Below, in pieces: positions 23,801 to 34,231 of a stretch of DNA of 64,000 bases. Source of the DNA: Macrobrachium rosenbergii. Taxonomy: Eukaryota > Arthropoda > Malacostraca > Decapoda > Palaemonidae. Numbering within the stretch: position 1 is the first letter of the stretch; every line of letters starts with the position of its first letter. The notes under the pieces are model-generated. The model was not told the origin of the DNA. It did not search any database and saw only the letters and a program-made list of their open reading frames with translations. The stretch is taken from assembly GCF_040412425.1 (NCBI RefSeq), contig NC_089781.1:57516968-57580967 (forward strand), read 5' to 3'. Position numbers and translations under genes: made by a program.

Positions 23801-25374
23801 CAAGGACCTTGACTTTCCAAGAGGAAGTACTTCCTGTTGCTGATGTTGAGGGATCCCTCTCTAGTAAACTACCATCTGTGTCACATGAAACATCCCCATA
23901 CCATCTAACGTTTCTTCGATAATGCCGATGTTATCAGCAGCGTATTGGCAAAACTTGTTGGATGATATATTTGAAGGGACAGGAGTGTTGTTGCAATCTG
24001 CGAAGTGTTGCAGATTTTGAATTCCAAGAGTTGTGTCCAGTCTATGTATCTGGTTATAGCTGGGACAGTGTCCTGTATGATGGACGAGTTCAATCAACAA
24101 TTTTGAATGTGTAGCCTGATAAATTGCTAGGCCAAGTCCAACATGTTTTGGTGTGAGCTTTTTGTGCTTCAACACTGCATAGACCAGGTCTTGACTTATG
24201 CTCAAAACAGTTTGCTTCACAAATTTATCATCAGCCTGTCCTTCCACTTCCCAGTCAACAAAATACTGAGGAATAGAAACAAGCTCTCTGGTACAACCTT
24301 TTCAGCACTCTCCTTACTAACTGACGTGCAATTATTTAGGCCTGGACGAGAACTGATGTCATCTCTAATGTGTAACGCGCAGTGATGCAAGGTCAACAAC
24401 TCTTCTGTCTCTGAACGTGAGAACTGGGTTGGCCTCAGATCATCCATATTTCTCTTTGCCTCCATCTCATCCGAACACCTCTTCAGTGTCTGAACAGCAA
24501 TCTCAGATGACAATGTGGAAAACAACAATTGTGATTGATGTGGATCGAGTTGAGGTCCGAAGTTGATCTGTCCTGGAACAAGTCGGTGTAGTTTTTCTTT
24601 GTGGCGGGATTTTTTGTCCCAGTATGGTCCGGTGTCAATGTCGAATTCGCTGAGCAAACACCTGTACCTTTCCCAAACGTCTAAAAGCATACAGATTTCA
24701 CCACGGACAAGTCCAGTCGATACTTCAGATGCGACTTTCTCAAAGCAGATATCTCTGGACGTTTGAGTTGTGCTTGTACTGCTATTGAACTGTACATAAC
24801 ACTGAAGATGATACCTGGCATCAGCAGCCACGAGATCACTTACTCCTGCCAGGCGACACTGCAACACAGGGTCTGTTTGAACTCCTTGAAGAATTTTGTC
24901 AGAAACATCAAAGGTAGCAACCAAATACATTTGTCTGCTGCTCTTCTCTTAGCAGAAGGTGCACAAATCAGTGTCCATAATGGACAGTTTACTGCATAGG
25001 GATGGTCTCGGTGGTGAACTTCTCTCAGGTGCACAGCTTGAGGTGGCAAGTGTGCTTTCATACTTTTTCCTGAGTCGAGTTATTTTGAACGAATTTGTAA
25101 ACATCGAATAGCAGTCTTTGTGATTCAGGACGCCAGTCTGTCTTGTGATTTCCTTAAAGTCAATGTTTTGAATTCTTATGGCAGTGTGCAAGTTCTCAGA
25201 GTCATTGTACTTCTTGCTCTCTAAAGCGGCTTCACGGACTCATTGAATTCCGGTGTCTCCGAGATTTCTTGTTGGTTTCTTTGGGTCTCTCTTTTGACAG
25301 AAGATGCAGAGAGTCCAGTCAGTACTTGTGTCAGAACTCCGTTTTTGGCTCTGGCATTTTACCTGGGATTCCAT
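20804..25374 (-). pseudogene. Academ-like transposase with zinc fingers and XPG/FEN1-like nuclease (broken)
   Basis: Start ATG at 25,374 (context TTCAACATGG); stop TAG at 20,804-20,806; about 1,520 codons if intact. Domains in order: (1) LCIFCQK plus HKDCYSMF, a CxxC/HxxC zinc finger; (2) a second one, DLCTFC plus ARYHLQCYVQF; (3) a long alpha-rich central region with FLRAERTGNWNLHKSSFAAM and WGAAYLADIIILETSHLDVN; (4) a PIN-like XPG/FEN1-type core: CVIIDGQALVQ (Asp near 22,029), DIMFDRYETNTIK (near 21,898), NEADTRILLHT (21,592-21,598) and SKDTDVLVLLVHF (21,514-21,520), in the same order as FEN1's DxD, FDG, EAEA and DxD acidic sites; (5) a Cys-rich tail CSCRLKELRCTAGCGCADGT. Stops or frameshifts occur near 25,245, 24,950, 24,230, 23,850, 23,150, 22,550 and 21,750, among others. 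The central region probably holds the transposase catalytic fold, but I cannot place DDE residues. Confidence 0.8.
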
Positions 25375-25514
25375 GTTGAAGTTCAACTCAGGTCACCACA
25401 TCCTGCAAACATTCAGAAATTGCATATAATAAATTATTTAGTATGTGATTAAAAGATAATTTCACCAGATCATTATGGTGTGGCATGATATATCTTTGCA
25501 TCAATATATTTAGG

Positions 25515-25920
25515 ATAATTCATAGGTATCAATGAGACACAAATGCAACATTTCAGAACCATATGTTTGGTAAAGGTTAACATATGGCCCTTTTTTTTAA
25601 TAGTCAAATCTGACTATTGTATATAAATATGCACATAACTTTATCAAATGTGTATAGTTTGGCATTATATCTGCAGGACTCTCACTGGTATCACTGGAGT
25701 AAAATATACCAAACTGCAGAAACATACCCACAGTAAAAGTCAATATAAGTCACTTGATTTGAAAATTAACAGAGTTCAGCTTTGAGTTTTTTTTTTTTAT
25801 ATTTTTGTGACTGATCTGTATATAACTTGATCAGTTCGCTATAGAATGGCTTAATACTTCTAGGACACTTTACTGGTATTGCTGCGATGATATATGTCAA
25901 ATTTCAGAACCAGAGCTTCA
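25515..25920. repeat. Degenerate subterminal repeats of the Academ-like element
   Basis: Three similar stretches lie about 170-185 bp apart. Near 25,525 is GGTATCAATGAGACACAAAT with CATTTCAGAACCATA. Near 25,690 is TGGTATCACTGGAGTAAAAT with ACTGCAGAAACATA. Near 25,875 is TGGTATTGCTGCGATGATAT with ATTTCAGAACCAGA. Each precedes a TCA/GAT-rich spacer. They may be transposase-binding sites, an inference from position only. Confidence 0.55.
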
Positions 25921-25971
25921 GTACAATTGAAGTTATCACACATTTTCCAATATATACATTTTCTTTTTGTC

Positions 25972-26107
25972 CGGCCATTTTGTTTTTGACATACAAAAAT
26001 TAAAAAGGCCCAAATCAATGGTCACCCACCTGAAATATGTTCAGTAGGGGTCATATTAACTAGCTGACATGGACACTTGCTTCTAACATTCCGTACCCCC
26101 TGAAGTG
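25972..26107 (-). repeat. Right terminal inverted repeat of the Academ-like element
   Basis: Inverted partner of 20,355-20,490. It is followed immediately by the AAAT duplicate and by integrase coding sequence of the Gypsy host. Confidence 0.85.
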
Positions 26108-26111
26108 AAAT

Positions 26112-26880
26112 CTGAAAATTTTTCCACCAGTCTATTGGACTTCCTCTTGATTTTCTTCCCAATTCTCTGCAAGACTCTTCAATGGACCTCTTATATCTCG
26201 ACCAAAAATAATTTCATTTGGTGAACATCCCATACTTTATTGATAATCATTTCTAACTTCAAATAACATCAAAGGTAAACCAACATCCCATTCTCTTCCT
26301 GATTCATTACAGTATTTTGTTAACAAACACTTCAAAGTCTGGTGGAACCTTTCCAAGACTCCTAACAGGTTCATCATATCCTGGAATAATTTTGAAGTAA
26401 AGTTCGTTCCTCTATCGCTTTGCACAACTTCTGGTATTCCAAACTTGGAGAAAAACTCCACCAACTTCTCAGCAATTACCTTTGCACTTATACTTCTTAC
26501 AGGAACCGCCTCAGGATACCTTGTTACTGGACACATTAATGTAAACAGATATTCATTTCTTTTCTTTGTTTTTGGAAGCGGTCCAACCACATCTATAATC
26601 ACCTTGCTAAAGGGTTCTCCTCTAACTTCTATGGGTTGTACGGGGGCTTTCTGAATAGTTTCATTCGGTTTTCCAGCTATCTGGCATGTGTGACACTCTC
26701 TGCAAAACTTGCTAACATTTTTGTGAAGTCCAGGCCAGAAAAAATACTTCATAATCTTCTCAACAGTCTTCCTGATTCCCATATGTCCAGACTCGTGCGC
26801 TACTGCTACCACTTGCTTCCTCAACGGATATGGAATCAAAATTTCATGATATTCCCCCATTCACCATTTCCTGGTATATC
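26112..26880 (-). pseudogene. pol (INT): Integrase N-terminal and catalytic core of the Gmr1-like element
   Basis: The N-terminal H2C2 zinc-binding module reads HESGHMGIRKTVEKIMKYFF followed by CRECHTCQIAGKP. The catalytic core has KVIIDVVGPLPKTKKRNEYL (first Asp), VQSDRGTNFTS (second Asp) and LERFHQTLK (Glu). Between NLLGV and LERFHQ about 13 residues usually present ('..SAYHPESQGA') are missing; the second LTR element in this window still has them. The frame ends at 26,237 by a stop but the translation continues recognisably to the Academ junction. It would insert retroelement cDNA; this copy is inactive. Position upstream of RT is diagnostic for Gmr1 order. Confidence 0.88.
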
Positions 26881-27370
26881 TGCAGGTGGATGCTTCCTCA
26901 TCAGCAATCCTTCCTTTAGATAATAACAGGTAGGAGTTTGTTGCATCTCTTCTTAATCAACAACTCTAAAGAACAAACCAGCCAACGTTGTATCCTTCTT
27001 CTGCAGCTCCATTAGTTTCTCTCTAGTCACTTGACCAACTTTAAGGGCTGAACTCTCAAAATCTGCTAACTCTGCTACTGTAGTTCACTACTATGTTCAG
27101 GAACACTTTGACTACGCTGAATCTCTTCAACAACAACTAGATCCTCTTCTTCTTGGGTGATTTCTTCATTATTAACACTAGGGGAACCTTCACTTTCCTG
27201 GAATAGCTCTTCTGAGCTTAAAGATCCTTCTGATACAGGTAAATCCTTGGTTTCTTCACTTGCAAACGTAGTTTGCTTCATACTCCTGGTAGTTACACAA
27301 CTTGGAAACAAGTGGGGGTTTTTCTTCTCTAACTCTACCATAGGACTAATCCTCAACGGTTTGTTTGTCA
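26881..27370 (-). pseudogene. Linker between protease and integrase
   Basis: An acidic, Ser/Glu-rich frame (27,075-27,371) contains PSVNNEEITQEEEDLVVVEE and ends in a stop. Then comes a frame resembling 'T.EKL.ELQ+.D..L..L', which in Gypsy elements often leads into the H2C2 domain. No RT or RNase H is found here, although this is where standard Gypsy order would place them. Confidence 0.7.
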
Positions 27371-27796
27371 CTATAGGACAATGAAAATATGTACACCTTC
27401 AACAGCTAGTGAGTCCTTTGCAGCAAAATAAGTACTTCCTGTCACCAATTCACAGGACAGATGCAAGCGGCATATAGGAGTTACTTCCTCTCCTCCTATA
27501 CCTTTCAAAATAACTGAATCTCCGGTGAGATTATCCTCCAACTGTGGGTGAGCACCACGAACTACCACACTATGGTTACTCCCTGTATCACGTAATGCCT
27601 TGACTGGTACCTGCACACTCCCTCCTTGAGTTGCCAGCATACCTTCATAGATATATGGCTTAAAAGCCTCCAAACTGCTCAGCCACTCACTGCTTGAGGT
27701 TACATTTCCACTGGTTGCTAAACACTCTGCTTGTCTAGTCTCAGTGTTCCCCACACTGTTCTTTGTAGTTTGTTTCACCTGGTTACCTTTAACCAC
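27371..27796 (-). pseudogene. PR: Aspartic protease of the Gmr1-like element
   Basis: VPVKALRDTGSNHSVV carries the D-T/S-G active-site motif of retropepsins (Asp near 27,590), followed by flap-like and C-terminal strands (SVILKGIGGEEVTPICRLHL). Retropepsins act as dimers to cut Gag-Pol. The frame starts within the Gln/Lys-rich stretch downstream of the zinc knuckle and runs to 27,371, where it is followed in the next frame by the acidic linker. Confidence 0.85.
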
Positions 27797-27829
27797 TTGA
27801 CCAACTGGCTTGGTCTGCTGTTGCTTCTG

Positions 27830-29068
27830 ATAACAATCTCGACTGTAGTGTCCTACTCTTCCACACTTGTAGCAGACAACATTAATCTTCTGTATTTGTC
27901 TTGAGAAACTGGATGATGTGGAATTAATATTCGATTACTGAGGGATATATCCTGGCTTTGTACTGGCATAGCCACTTGAAGGATTTCTTACATCAATGTT
28001 CCTAAAATTCGACTGAGACCTGTAACCTGTTAGTTGTTGGTTCTGTTACTTGACATTATAATTCCTTCTGCTACTGATTATAATGTAATCCTTGCTCAGT
28101 GTTGCAGCTTTGTCAAGTTTCTTAACCTCTCTCTCTCTTAAATAAGCTCTTATGTGTTCAAGAATTCCTCTAAGATATTGCTCTAGGACTACTAACTCTT
28201 CAAGTTCGTCCATAGATTTAACTTTAGCAGCTTCCAACCATCGTCTGAAACATCTTACTTTATAGGCATAATCCAAGAAAGTTATCTTGTCATCCTTTCT
28301 CAAAGATATGAATCTTTCATTGTGATATTCAGGGGTCACCTGGTAAACTTGTAGCACATTGTGTTTCAGTACATTGTACTTTTTACAATGATCAGCTTAT
28401 AAAGCTAAACAGGCACTTCTTCCTTTACCAATGAGAACACTCTGTAACAAGACTGACCATTTATCTTCTAGCCACCCCATACCTGTAGCCACTTTTTCAA
28501 AGTGCTCAAAGAACTCATCTGGAGCTTCTTCTGTAAACTTTGGAATTAACTTCTGCACTCTTACTACATCAAACACAGGGTCTGAGTTACCTTGGATATA
28601 GTTATACAGGGTTAAGGGTAATGTGGAGAGAACTGTGATTAACTCCATCTCCCTTTCATGTCTTGCTCTTTCTCTTTCTTCTTTTTCTTTTTCAGCCTGC
28701 ATCTTCAGCCTTGTCAGTTTTTCTTCTTATTCTAGCATCTTTAGCCTAAGCAAATTTTCTTCTGATTCTAAACGTCTATGCTCTGCTTATGCATCACTGT
28801 TCTCATTCTTTTGCCCTTGCGTATATGTAAACTCTATTTCAGATGCAACCAACAATTCTTGTGCCTCATTTAACTCTTTGTCTACTTTACCAGATTCTTT
28901 CAATGCTTGAATTGCAATACATTTGAGTTGTGCCTCAATCATACCACTAGTCACATTACCCCCACAAGCAACTGCTAAAGCAATCCACTGTGCCTTAATC
29001 AGGTTGGATTCAGATAACTCTTTGATGGATGGAGCTGCTAAAAACTTCTGAACTTCGAACAGAGCCAT
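27830..29068 (-). pseudogene. gag: Gag of the Gmr1-like element, with CCHC zinc knuckle
   Basis: Starts MALFEVQKFLAAPSIKELSE at ATG 29,068, 130 bp after the primer-binding site. Then come a charged helical region (EKEERERARHERE), capsid blocks PKFTEEAPDEFFEHFEKVAT and VLLQSVLIGKGRSACLAL, and a second half with EYHNERFISLRKDDKITFLD. A CCHC knuckle CYKCGRVGHYSRDC sits at about 27,834-27,878 (C-x2-C-x4-H-x4-C). Nonsense codons lie near 28,785 (GCATAAGCA, where the + strand copy has AAA), 28,730 and 28,396, with a further break near 28,045. Gag would assemble the cytoplasmic particle and bind element RNA. Confidence 0.88.
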
Positions 29069-29198
29069 TTTCTCTAAGTTACTCAACTAAATAATTTACA
29101 ATACAATTCAAAATAACTATGTGGTCACTCTCCTATCAAAATATATCCCTAACACCACCAGTATAAACCATAAATCAGGGTGATATTTTGTTTTGTCC

Positions 29199-29216
29199 TC
29201 CCGGGTCTGGGCACCA
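29199..29216 (-). other. Primer-binding site of the - strand Gmr1-like element
   Basis: TGGTGCCCAGACCCGGGA on the - strand, 8 bp inside the 5' LTR end. It has the TGG start that pairs with a tRNA CCA tail. Confidence 0.8.
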
Positions 29217-29224
29217 AATAATAT

Positions 29225-30194
29225 TGTCACAAAGTATACCAAGTACCTGGTTATCACACAACTAGTCACTGATTCCAAAAATTTACCTCATTTCAGCCAG
29301 ATACCAGAACCCTCATAACAATAAAATTACAACTGAACACTCTAAAGGTAACAGTGATCCCTTAAAACTTGCTTATCACTTAAAAAATCAAACTATCTTT
29401 ATCAAGTTATGTGTGTGAGGTATTAAAACATACTAAATAAAATAGGCATCACTCCATCAAACAACTATAATTGTGTCCCTGGTCTTAATTCACTTCAGTA
29501 AACTGAAGGAGAACAAAACATGTTCATCACTTTGCCTTATGCACACACAAATAACCCTATTCACTGGTGGCCAACAAATGAAACACTATGTTTAATAATT
29601 CTAAATACAAAATTTTATTTTTGACTTAAAAATTTACCATTACTTGAAAACAACACAAGATTTAATTAATTCTTAAACAAGATTAATTCACAAAACTTTA
29701 ATTTATCAAGAAATTACATTAACTAAGCAAAATTCAAACTATTAATAATTACCAAGGGTTTGAAAAAAAAATCTTAACAAATGTAAATCAAATCAAGTAT
29801 GCAATGTTAAAGTATAAGAATATGTCAAATGTTAAGCAAATAGATGTTAAATCATCACAACAAAAGTTTGGGTAAAATTATGAAATTGTAAACATAAGAA
29901 CACACAAGAAAATGCACAAAACAAGAACACACAAAAATGCACAAAAGATTTATCAACAATAATTTCACTAAGGCAAAGTCTCCTTATTACTGTTACTTTA
30001 CCATGGTAAAAATAAGCAAAAACCAACTTTACCTTACACCAGCTTATATCACTTTTATAAAATCCCTTGCTGCAGCCCAAAACACTTTATATATGGCACC
30101 TATAAAATTACACAGTTTCATCAAAGTCAGACCTTAAAAGATATGTACTACTGTAACCACAAAAAATCTGTTATAAATTTTACTCTCTTCTGAA

Positions 30195-30261
<67 letters not shown>

Positions 30262-30832
30262 CAACCAACTAACTGCTGTAAGGTATCTTATAACGATGAA
30301 AGCCTCCCAGATTTTACTTTAGAAGGTATCTATCTTGCCCTCTTTAGCCTGTCAGCACCCATCTCTTTAGCTATTAGAGGATTTCCTGTCTTAACACTTG
30401 TGTAAACAACTAACTTTTAGATTAATAATTGTTATCTAAACCTGTCACCCCATACGTCTTTTAATGACAGCTTACTGTAAGTAGATAAGGAAACAAACAT
30501 TCACTTACCCTTGCCCTGGTCAACAAATTTTGTCTAGACCTGTCATCTCATCTCCCTTTTTATTGACAGCTTAAGTGGATTGGCACGACCCTTCGAAACA
30601 AAGGGCTTACCCTGGTTGGACACCTGACACCTAAACAAACATTGGCCTACCCAGCTGTGCAACATGACTCTCACAGAGAAATGTATCTTATCACACAGTC
30701 AACTAACCCTTTTAAGATCTGAGATTTGATATTTCAACATACAACACATGGCAAATATAAGAGAAAATATATTAACAACTACAGAAAACATATTAAATTT
30801 GCAGAATATATACTTATCACAAAACCTCATCA
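29225..30832 (-). repeat. 5' LTR of the - strand Gmr1-like element
   Basis: 1,608 bp, starting TGATGAGGTTTTGTGATAAG and ending TTTGTGACA. Internal (GA)n at 30,197-30,256. It lacks a block of about 65 bp (CCCTCTTTGG..GGCTCA region) present in the other two LTRs. The unequal indels show that the LTR pair is old or has exchanged sequence. Confidence 0.9.
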
Positions 30833-31260
30833 CTATAATATATAAAACCACTAGGGAATTTGGTCAATCTCCTCCTTCTTAAGAAACGCCACCTCCTTAA
30901 CATCGGAGGCCTAAGGCCACACCTTCATGTTTTTGTATATATACCATTGTAACTTTCCACCTGTCCATATTCTACCAGTGAACAGGGCACAGAAACAAGT
31001 GCCCGAAATATATGGTTTCAACGTTTAAATAGTGTTTATGGGCCTTCTTATTTTCATATTACACTGTAGTATTACAGGAAAAGACATTCATTTTTGCCCA
31101 TTATGGAACATTGATTAATGAACCAGTTTTTCGGCTTCAACCCAGCTGTAAGCACATCTTTAGAAAGTGTACATGGGTTACACAAGAGGAAGAATCAGAG
31201 AATTTTCTACAAGAATGCCTATAACAAGTTTCTCCCAAAATGTACAATGACGTTGGACAT
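30833..31260. other. Unclassified sequence between LTR and AT tract
   Basis: About 430 bp without recognisable coding. It has no counterpart in the left arm of the inverted duplication, where the LTR abuts (AT)n directly. Confidence 0.5.
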
Positions 31261-31271
31261 TGTTAGACCCA

Positions 31272-31722
<451 letters not shown>

Positions 31723-31725
<3 letters not shown>

Positions 31726-32868
31726 GTCTAGATAGCCAGATAGATAAATAGATAGATGTATGTATATGTATGTATATATAATATGATCGCTTCACAGGTA
31801 AAGTGAATTTAATATTAATGTGCTAATTTTGGCTTATTATTTGAAAGCAAAATAATGTCTTAAGAAAATAATGACAAGGTATCATAGAAGAATGTGCAGA
31901 TTTGCATATAGTCGGTTCGGTTACAGGACTACTTCTGCTGTTATAAAGAAGCAGTAACTTCAGTCCAGACCACAATTCGTGATTTAATATTAACATTAAA
32001 GAAAAAGCGTATCTAGTTTTAAATGACAATAGAGTCAACCTTGGAAATGGCGTAGGTTATTGAGACAACATCAAAAGTAGCCTACTTTTCTGTGTGAGGG
32101 AAGAGAAAGACGCTCTTAAATCACTTGATGTAAATGAGAGAAATCTAGACTTGTAGAAAATTCTGAGCTTGCGCGGGTTGTAATCAACAGCTTTGTGAAC
32201 GAGATCTTGAAATTATAAAATTTACTTTTTCATCAGTTACTTCCTGGTGATAATGGTAATAAGAGAGCTTCGTTACATATGTGTACATGTTTAACTTATA
32301 TATTCAACTTGTACAGCAAAATGAGGAAAACTGACATAAAATGCGTTGCACAATGATTATGTCGACTTTATTGTCTTAGAGCATAGTAGTGATCATTTTA
32401 GTGTGGTTTTGAGAAGGTTGGCAATCGTCTTTATACCAGAAAATAAAAATTAATTGTTCTGATGGATGGAGTGGATGGAAGGGCTAAAGAGGAAAAGACA
32501 ACAGTGACTGGTTCGTTGGTCTAAGACCAGTGAGAAGTGAAATACGGTCAGAGATATTTCAGAATATGGCTTTCTATGAACTATATGTACTCTGAAACAC
32601 AAAACTAAGTCACAATCACCATTGTGTTTTTTCGAAGACATCAGTTACCTTGGAGGGGTGAACTGCAATCTTTTGCTTAACAAAATTGCGACTCTGGACT
32701 AAATTCCCAAATTTCATACTCGGGGTGAAGGGGAGTAATCAGAATTCTAGATTTATATTAACATTTCAAAGTTTAGAAAACATAGATTACACAATAGCTG
32801 TATCTTGATCGGTATGGAGACAAACTCCATCTATATATCAAATGTAAGAAAAGTATTGGTTGGTAACT
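31723..32868. repeat. Right arm of the large inverted duplication (unique part)
   Basis: Reverse complement of 11,736-12,835, with roughly one difference per 20-30 bases by eye. It begins with GATA/TAGA repeats matching the TATC repeats at 12,805-12,830. Non-coding. Confidence 0.9.
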
Positions 32869-32869
32869 A

Positions 32870-34231
32870 GGTTTGAATATAAAAAAAAAAAGGAAAAATT
32901 TTGGATGGTAACTGGTTTTCAATAAGTAGGGAAATAGCAAAGAGCAGAAATTATCATGATTGGTAACTGGGTTTGAATAAAGAAAGAAATAGAAAAAACC
33001 ATAAACACCATTAGCTGGTAACTGGGCTTAAATAAAGAAAAAAATACAAAAGACCAGGAAAATTATGGTTTGGCAAATGAGTTTGAATAATGAAAGAAAC
33101 AGGAGAGACCAGTAAAATATTTGGTTGGTAACTGGGTTTGAATAAAGAAAGAAATAGAAAAGAACAGGGAAATACTGGACTGGTAACTGGGTTTGAATAA
33201 AGATAGAAACAGGAGTTAGGACCAGGAAAATTATTGGTTGGTAAAAAGCTTTGAATAAAGAGAAAACTATAAAAGTCCAGGAAAACTAATGGCTGGTAAA
33301 TGGGTCTGAATAAAGAAATAAATAGAAGAGACTAGGAAAACTATTGGCTGGTAAGTGGGTTCGAAAAAGGAATGAAAGAGAAAAGACCAGGAAAACTACT
33401 GATTGGTAAATGTGTTTGAATAAAGAAAGAAATAAAAAAGACCAGGAAAACTATTGGCTGGTTGGTAGGTTTGAATAAAGAAAGAAATAGAAGATATCAG
33501 GAAAATATTGAGTGGTAAGTGGGTTTGAATAAAGAAAGAAATAGAAAACACTAGGAAAACTACTAGGCTGGTAACTGTGTTTGAATGTAGAAAGAAATAG
33601 AAAAGACTAGGAAAACTATTGGTTAGCAAGTGGGTTTGAAAAAAGAAAGAAATAGAGAAAACTAGGAAACCTAATGGCTGGTAAGAAGGTTTGGATAAAG
33701 AAAGAAATACAAAATAATAGGAAAACTATTGGTTGGTATGTGGGTTTGTATATAGAAGGAAATAGAAAAAAATAGGAAACCTATTGGTTGGTAAGAAGGT
33801 TTGAATAAAGAAAGAAATAGAAAATAACAGGAAAACTATTGGTTGGTAAGTGGGTTTGTATAAAGAAAGAAATAGAAAAAACGAGGAAAGCTACTGGTTC
33901 GTAAGAAAGGTTGAACAAAGAAGGAAATAGAAAATAATAGGAAAACTATTGGCTGGTTAATGGGTTTGAATAAAGAAAGAAATAGAAAATACTAGGAGAA
34001 CTACTGGTTAGTAAGTGGGTTTCAATAATGAAAGAAATAGAAAAGATCAGCAATTCTATTGGCTGGTAAGCGTGTTTAAATAAAGAAAGAAATAGAAAAG
34101 ACTAGGAGAGCCACTGGCTGGTAAGTGGGTCTGAATAAAGAAAGAAATAGAAAAGACTAGGAAAACTATAGGTTGGTGAAGGTGTTTGAATAAAGAAAGA
34201 AATAGAAAAGACTAGGAAAACTATTGGCTGG
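32870..34231 (-). repeat. 55-bp satellite array, inverted block
   Basis: About 25 units of the same satellite as at 3.7-11.7 kb, now on the opposite strand (typical string GAATAAAGAAAGAAATAGAA). The unit order at its inner edge (for example the variant with an extended A run near 32,880) mirrors the inner edge of the left block near 11,680. It is therefore part of the same inverted duplication. It ends where the non-LTR element's 3' end begins. Confidence 0.95.

Larger units (their letters stand above)
20355..26107 (-). mobile_element. Academ-like DNA transposon nested in the Gypsy integrase
   Basis: 5,753 bp flanked by AAAT on both sides (20,351-20,354 and 26,108-26,111). Terminal inverted repeats of about 135 bp begin CACTTTAGGAGTACAGAATG at the left and, reverse complemented, CACTTCAGGGGGTACGGAAT at the right. 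Both TIRs end in AAAACAAAATGGC. The single gene on the - strand encodes zinc fingers plus an XPG/FEN1-like nuclease. Long TIRs, a 3-4 bp duplication and an XPG-type nuclease are the known hallmarks of the Academ superfamily; the assignment is from these features, not from a database match. The gene is broken by stops and frameshifts. Confidence 0.82.
17257..30832 (-). mobile_element. Gmr1-like Ty3/Gypsy LTR retrotransposon, complete structure but defective
   Basis: Both LTRs (29,225-30,832 and 17,257-18,916), a primer-binding site and a polypurine tract define an element of 13.58 kb. About 7.82 kb remains once the nested 5.75-kb Academ insertion and its duplicated AAAT are removed. Reading the - strand the order is gag, zinc knuckle, aspartic protease, H2C2 and DDE integrase, GPY/F-like integrase C-terminus, reverse transcriptase, RNase H. 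Ty3/Gypsy elements normally place integrase last; integrase before RT with Gypsy-type domains defines Gmr1-type elements. Every domain carries stops, frameshifts or deletions. No env frame is seen. Flanking target duplication is not evident because both sides are AT-rich. Confidence 0.88.

Noticed and set aside
21175..25452. + strand open frames across the Academ-like element
   Set aside because: They are antisense shadows; all recognisable motifs (zinc fingers, XPG acidic sites, Cys-rich tail) read on the - strand.
17257..30832. Copia (Ty1) classification of the first LTR element, suggested by integrase before RT
   Set aside because: H2C2 spacing, GPY/F-like module, RT strings ([13 protein letters not shown]) and RNase H are Ty3/Gypsy-type; Gmr1 order explains the layout.
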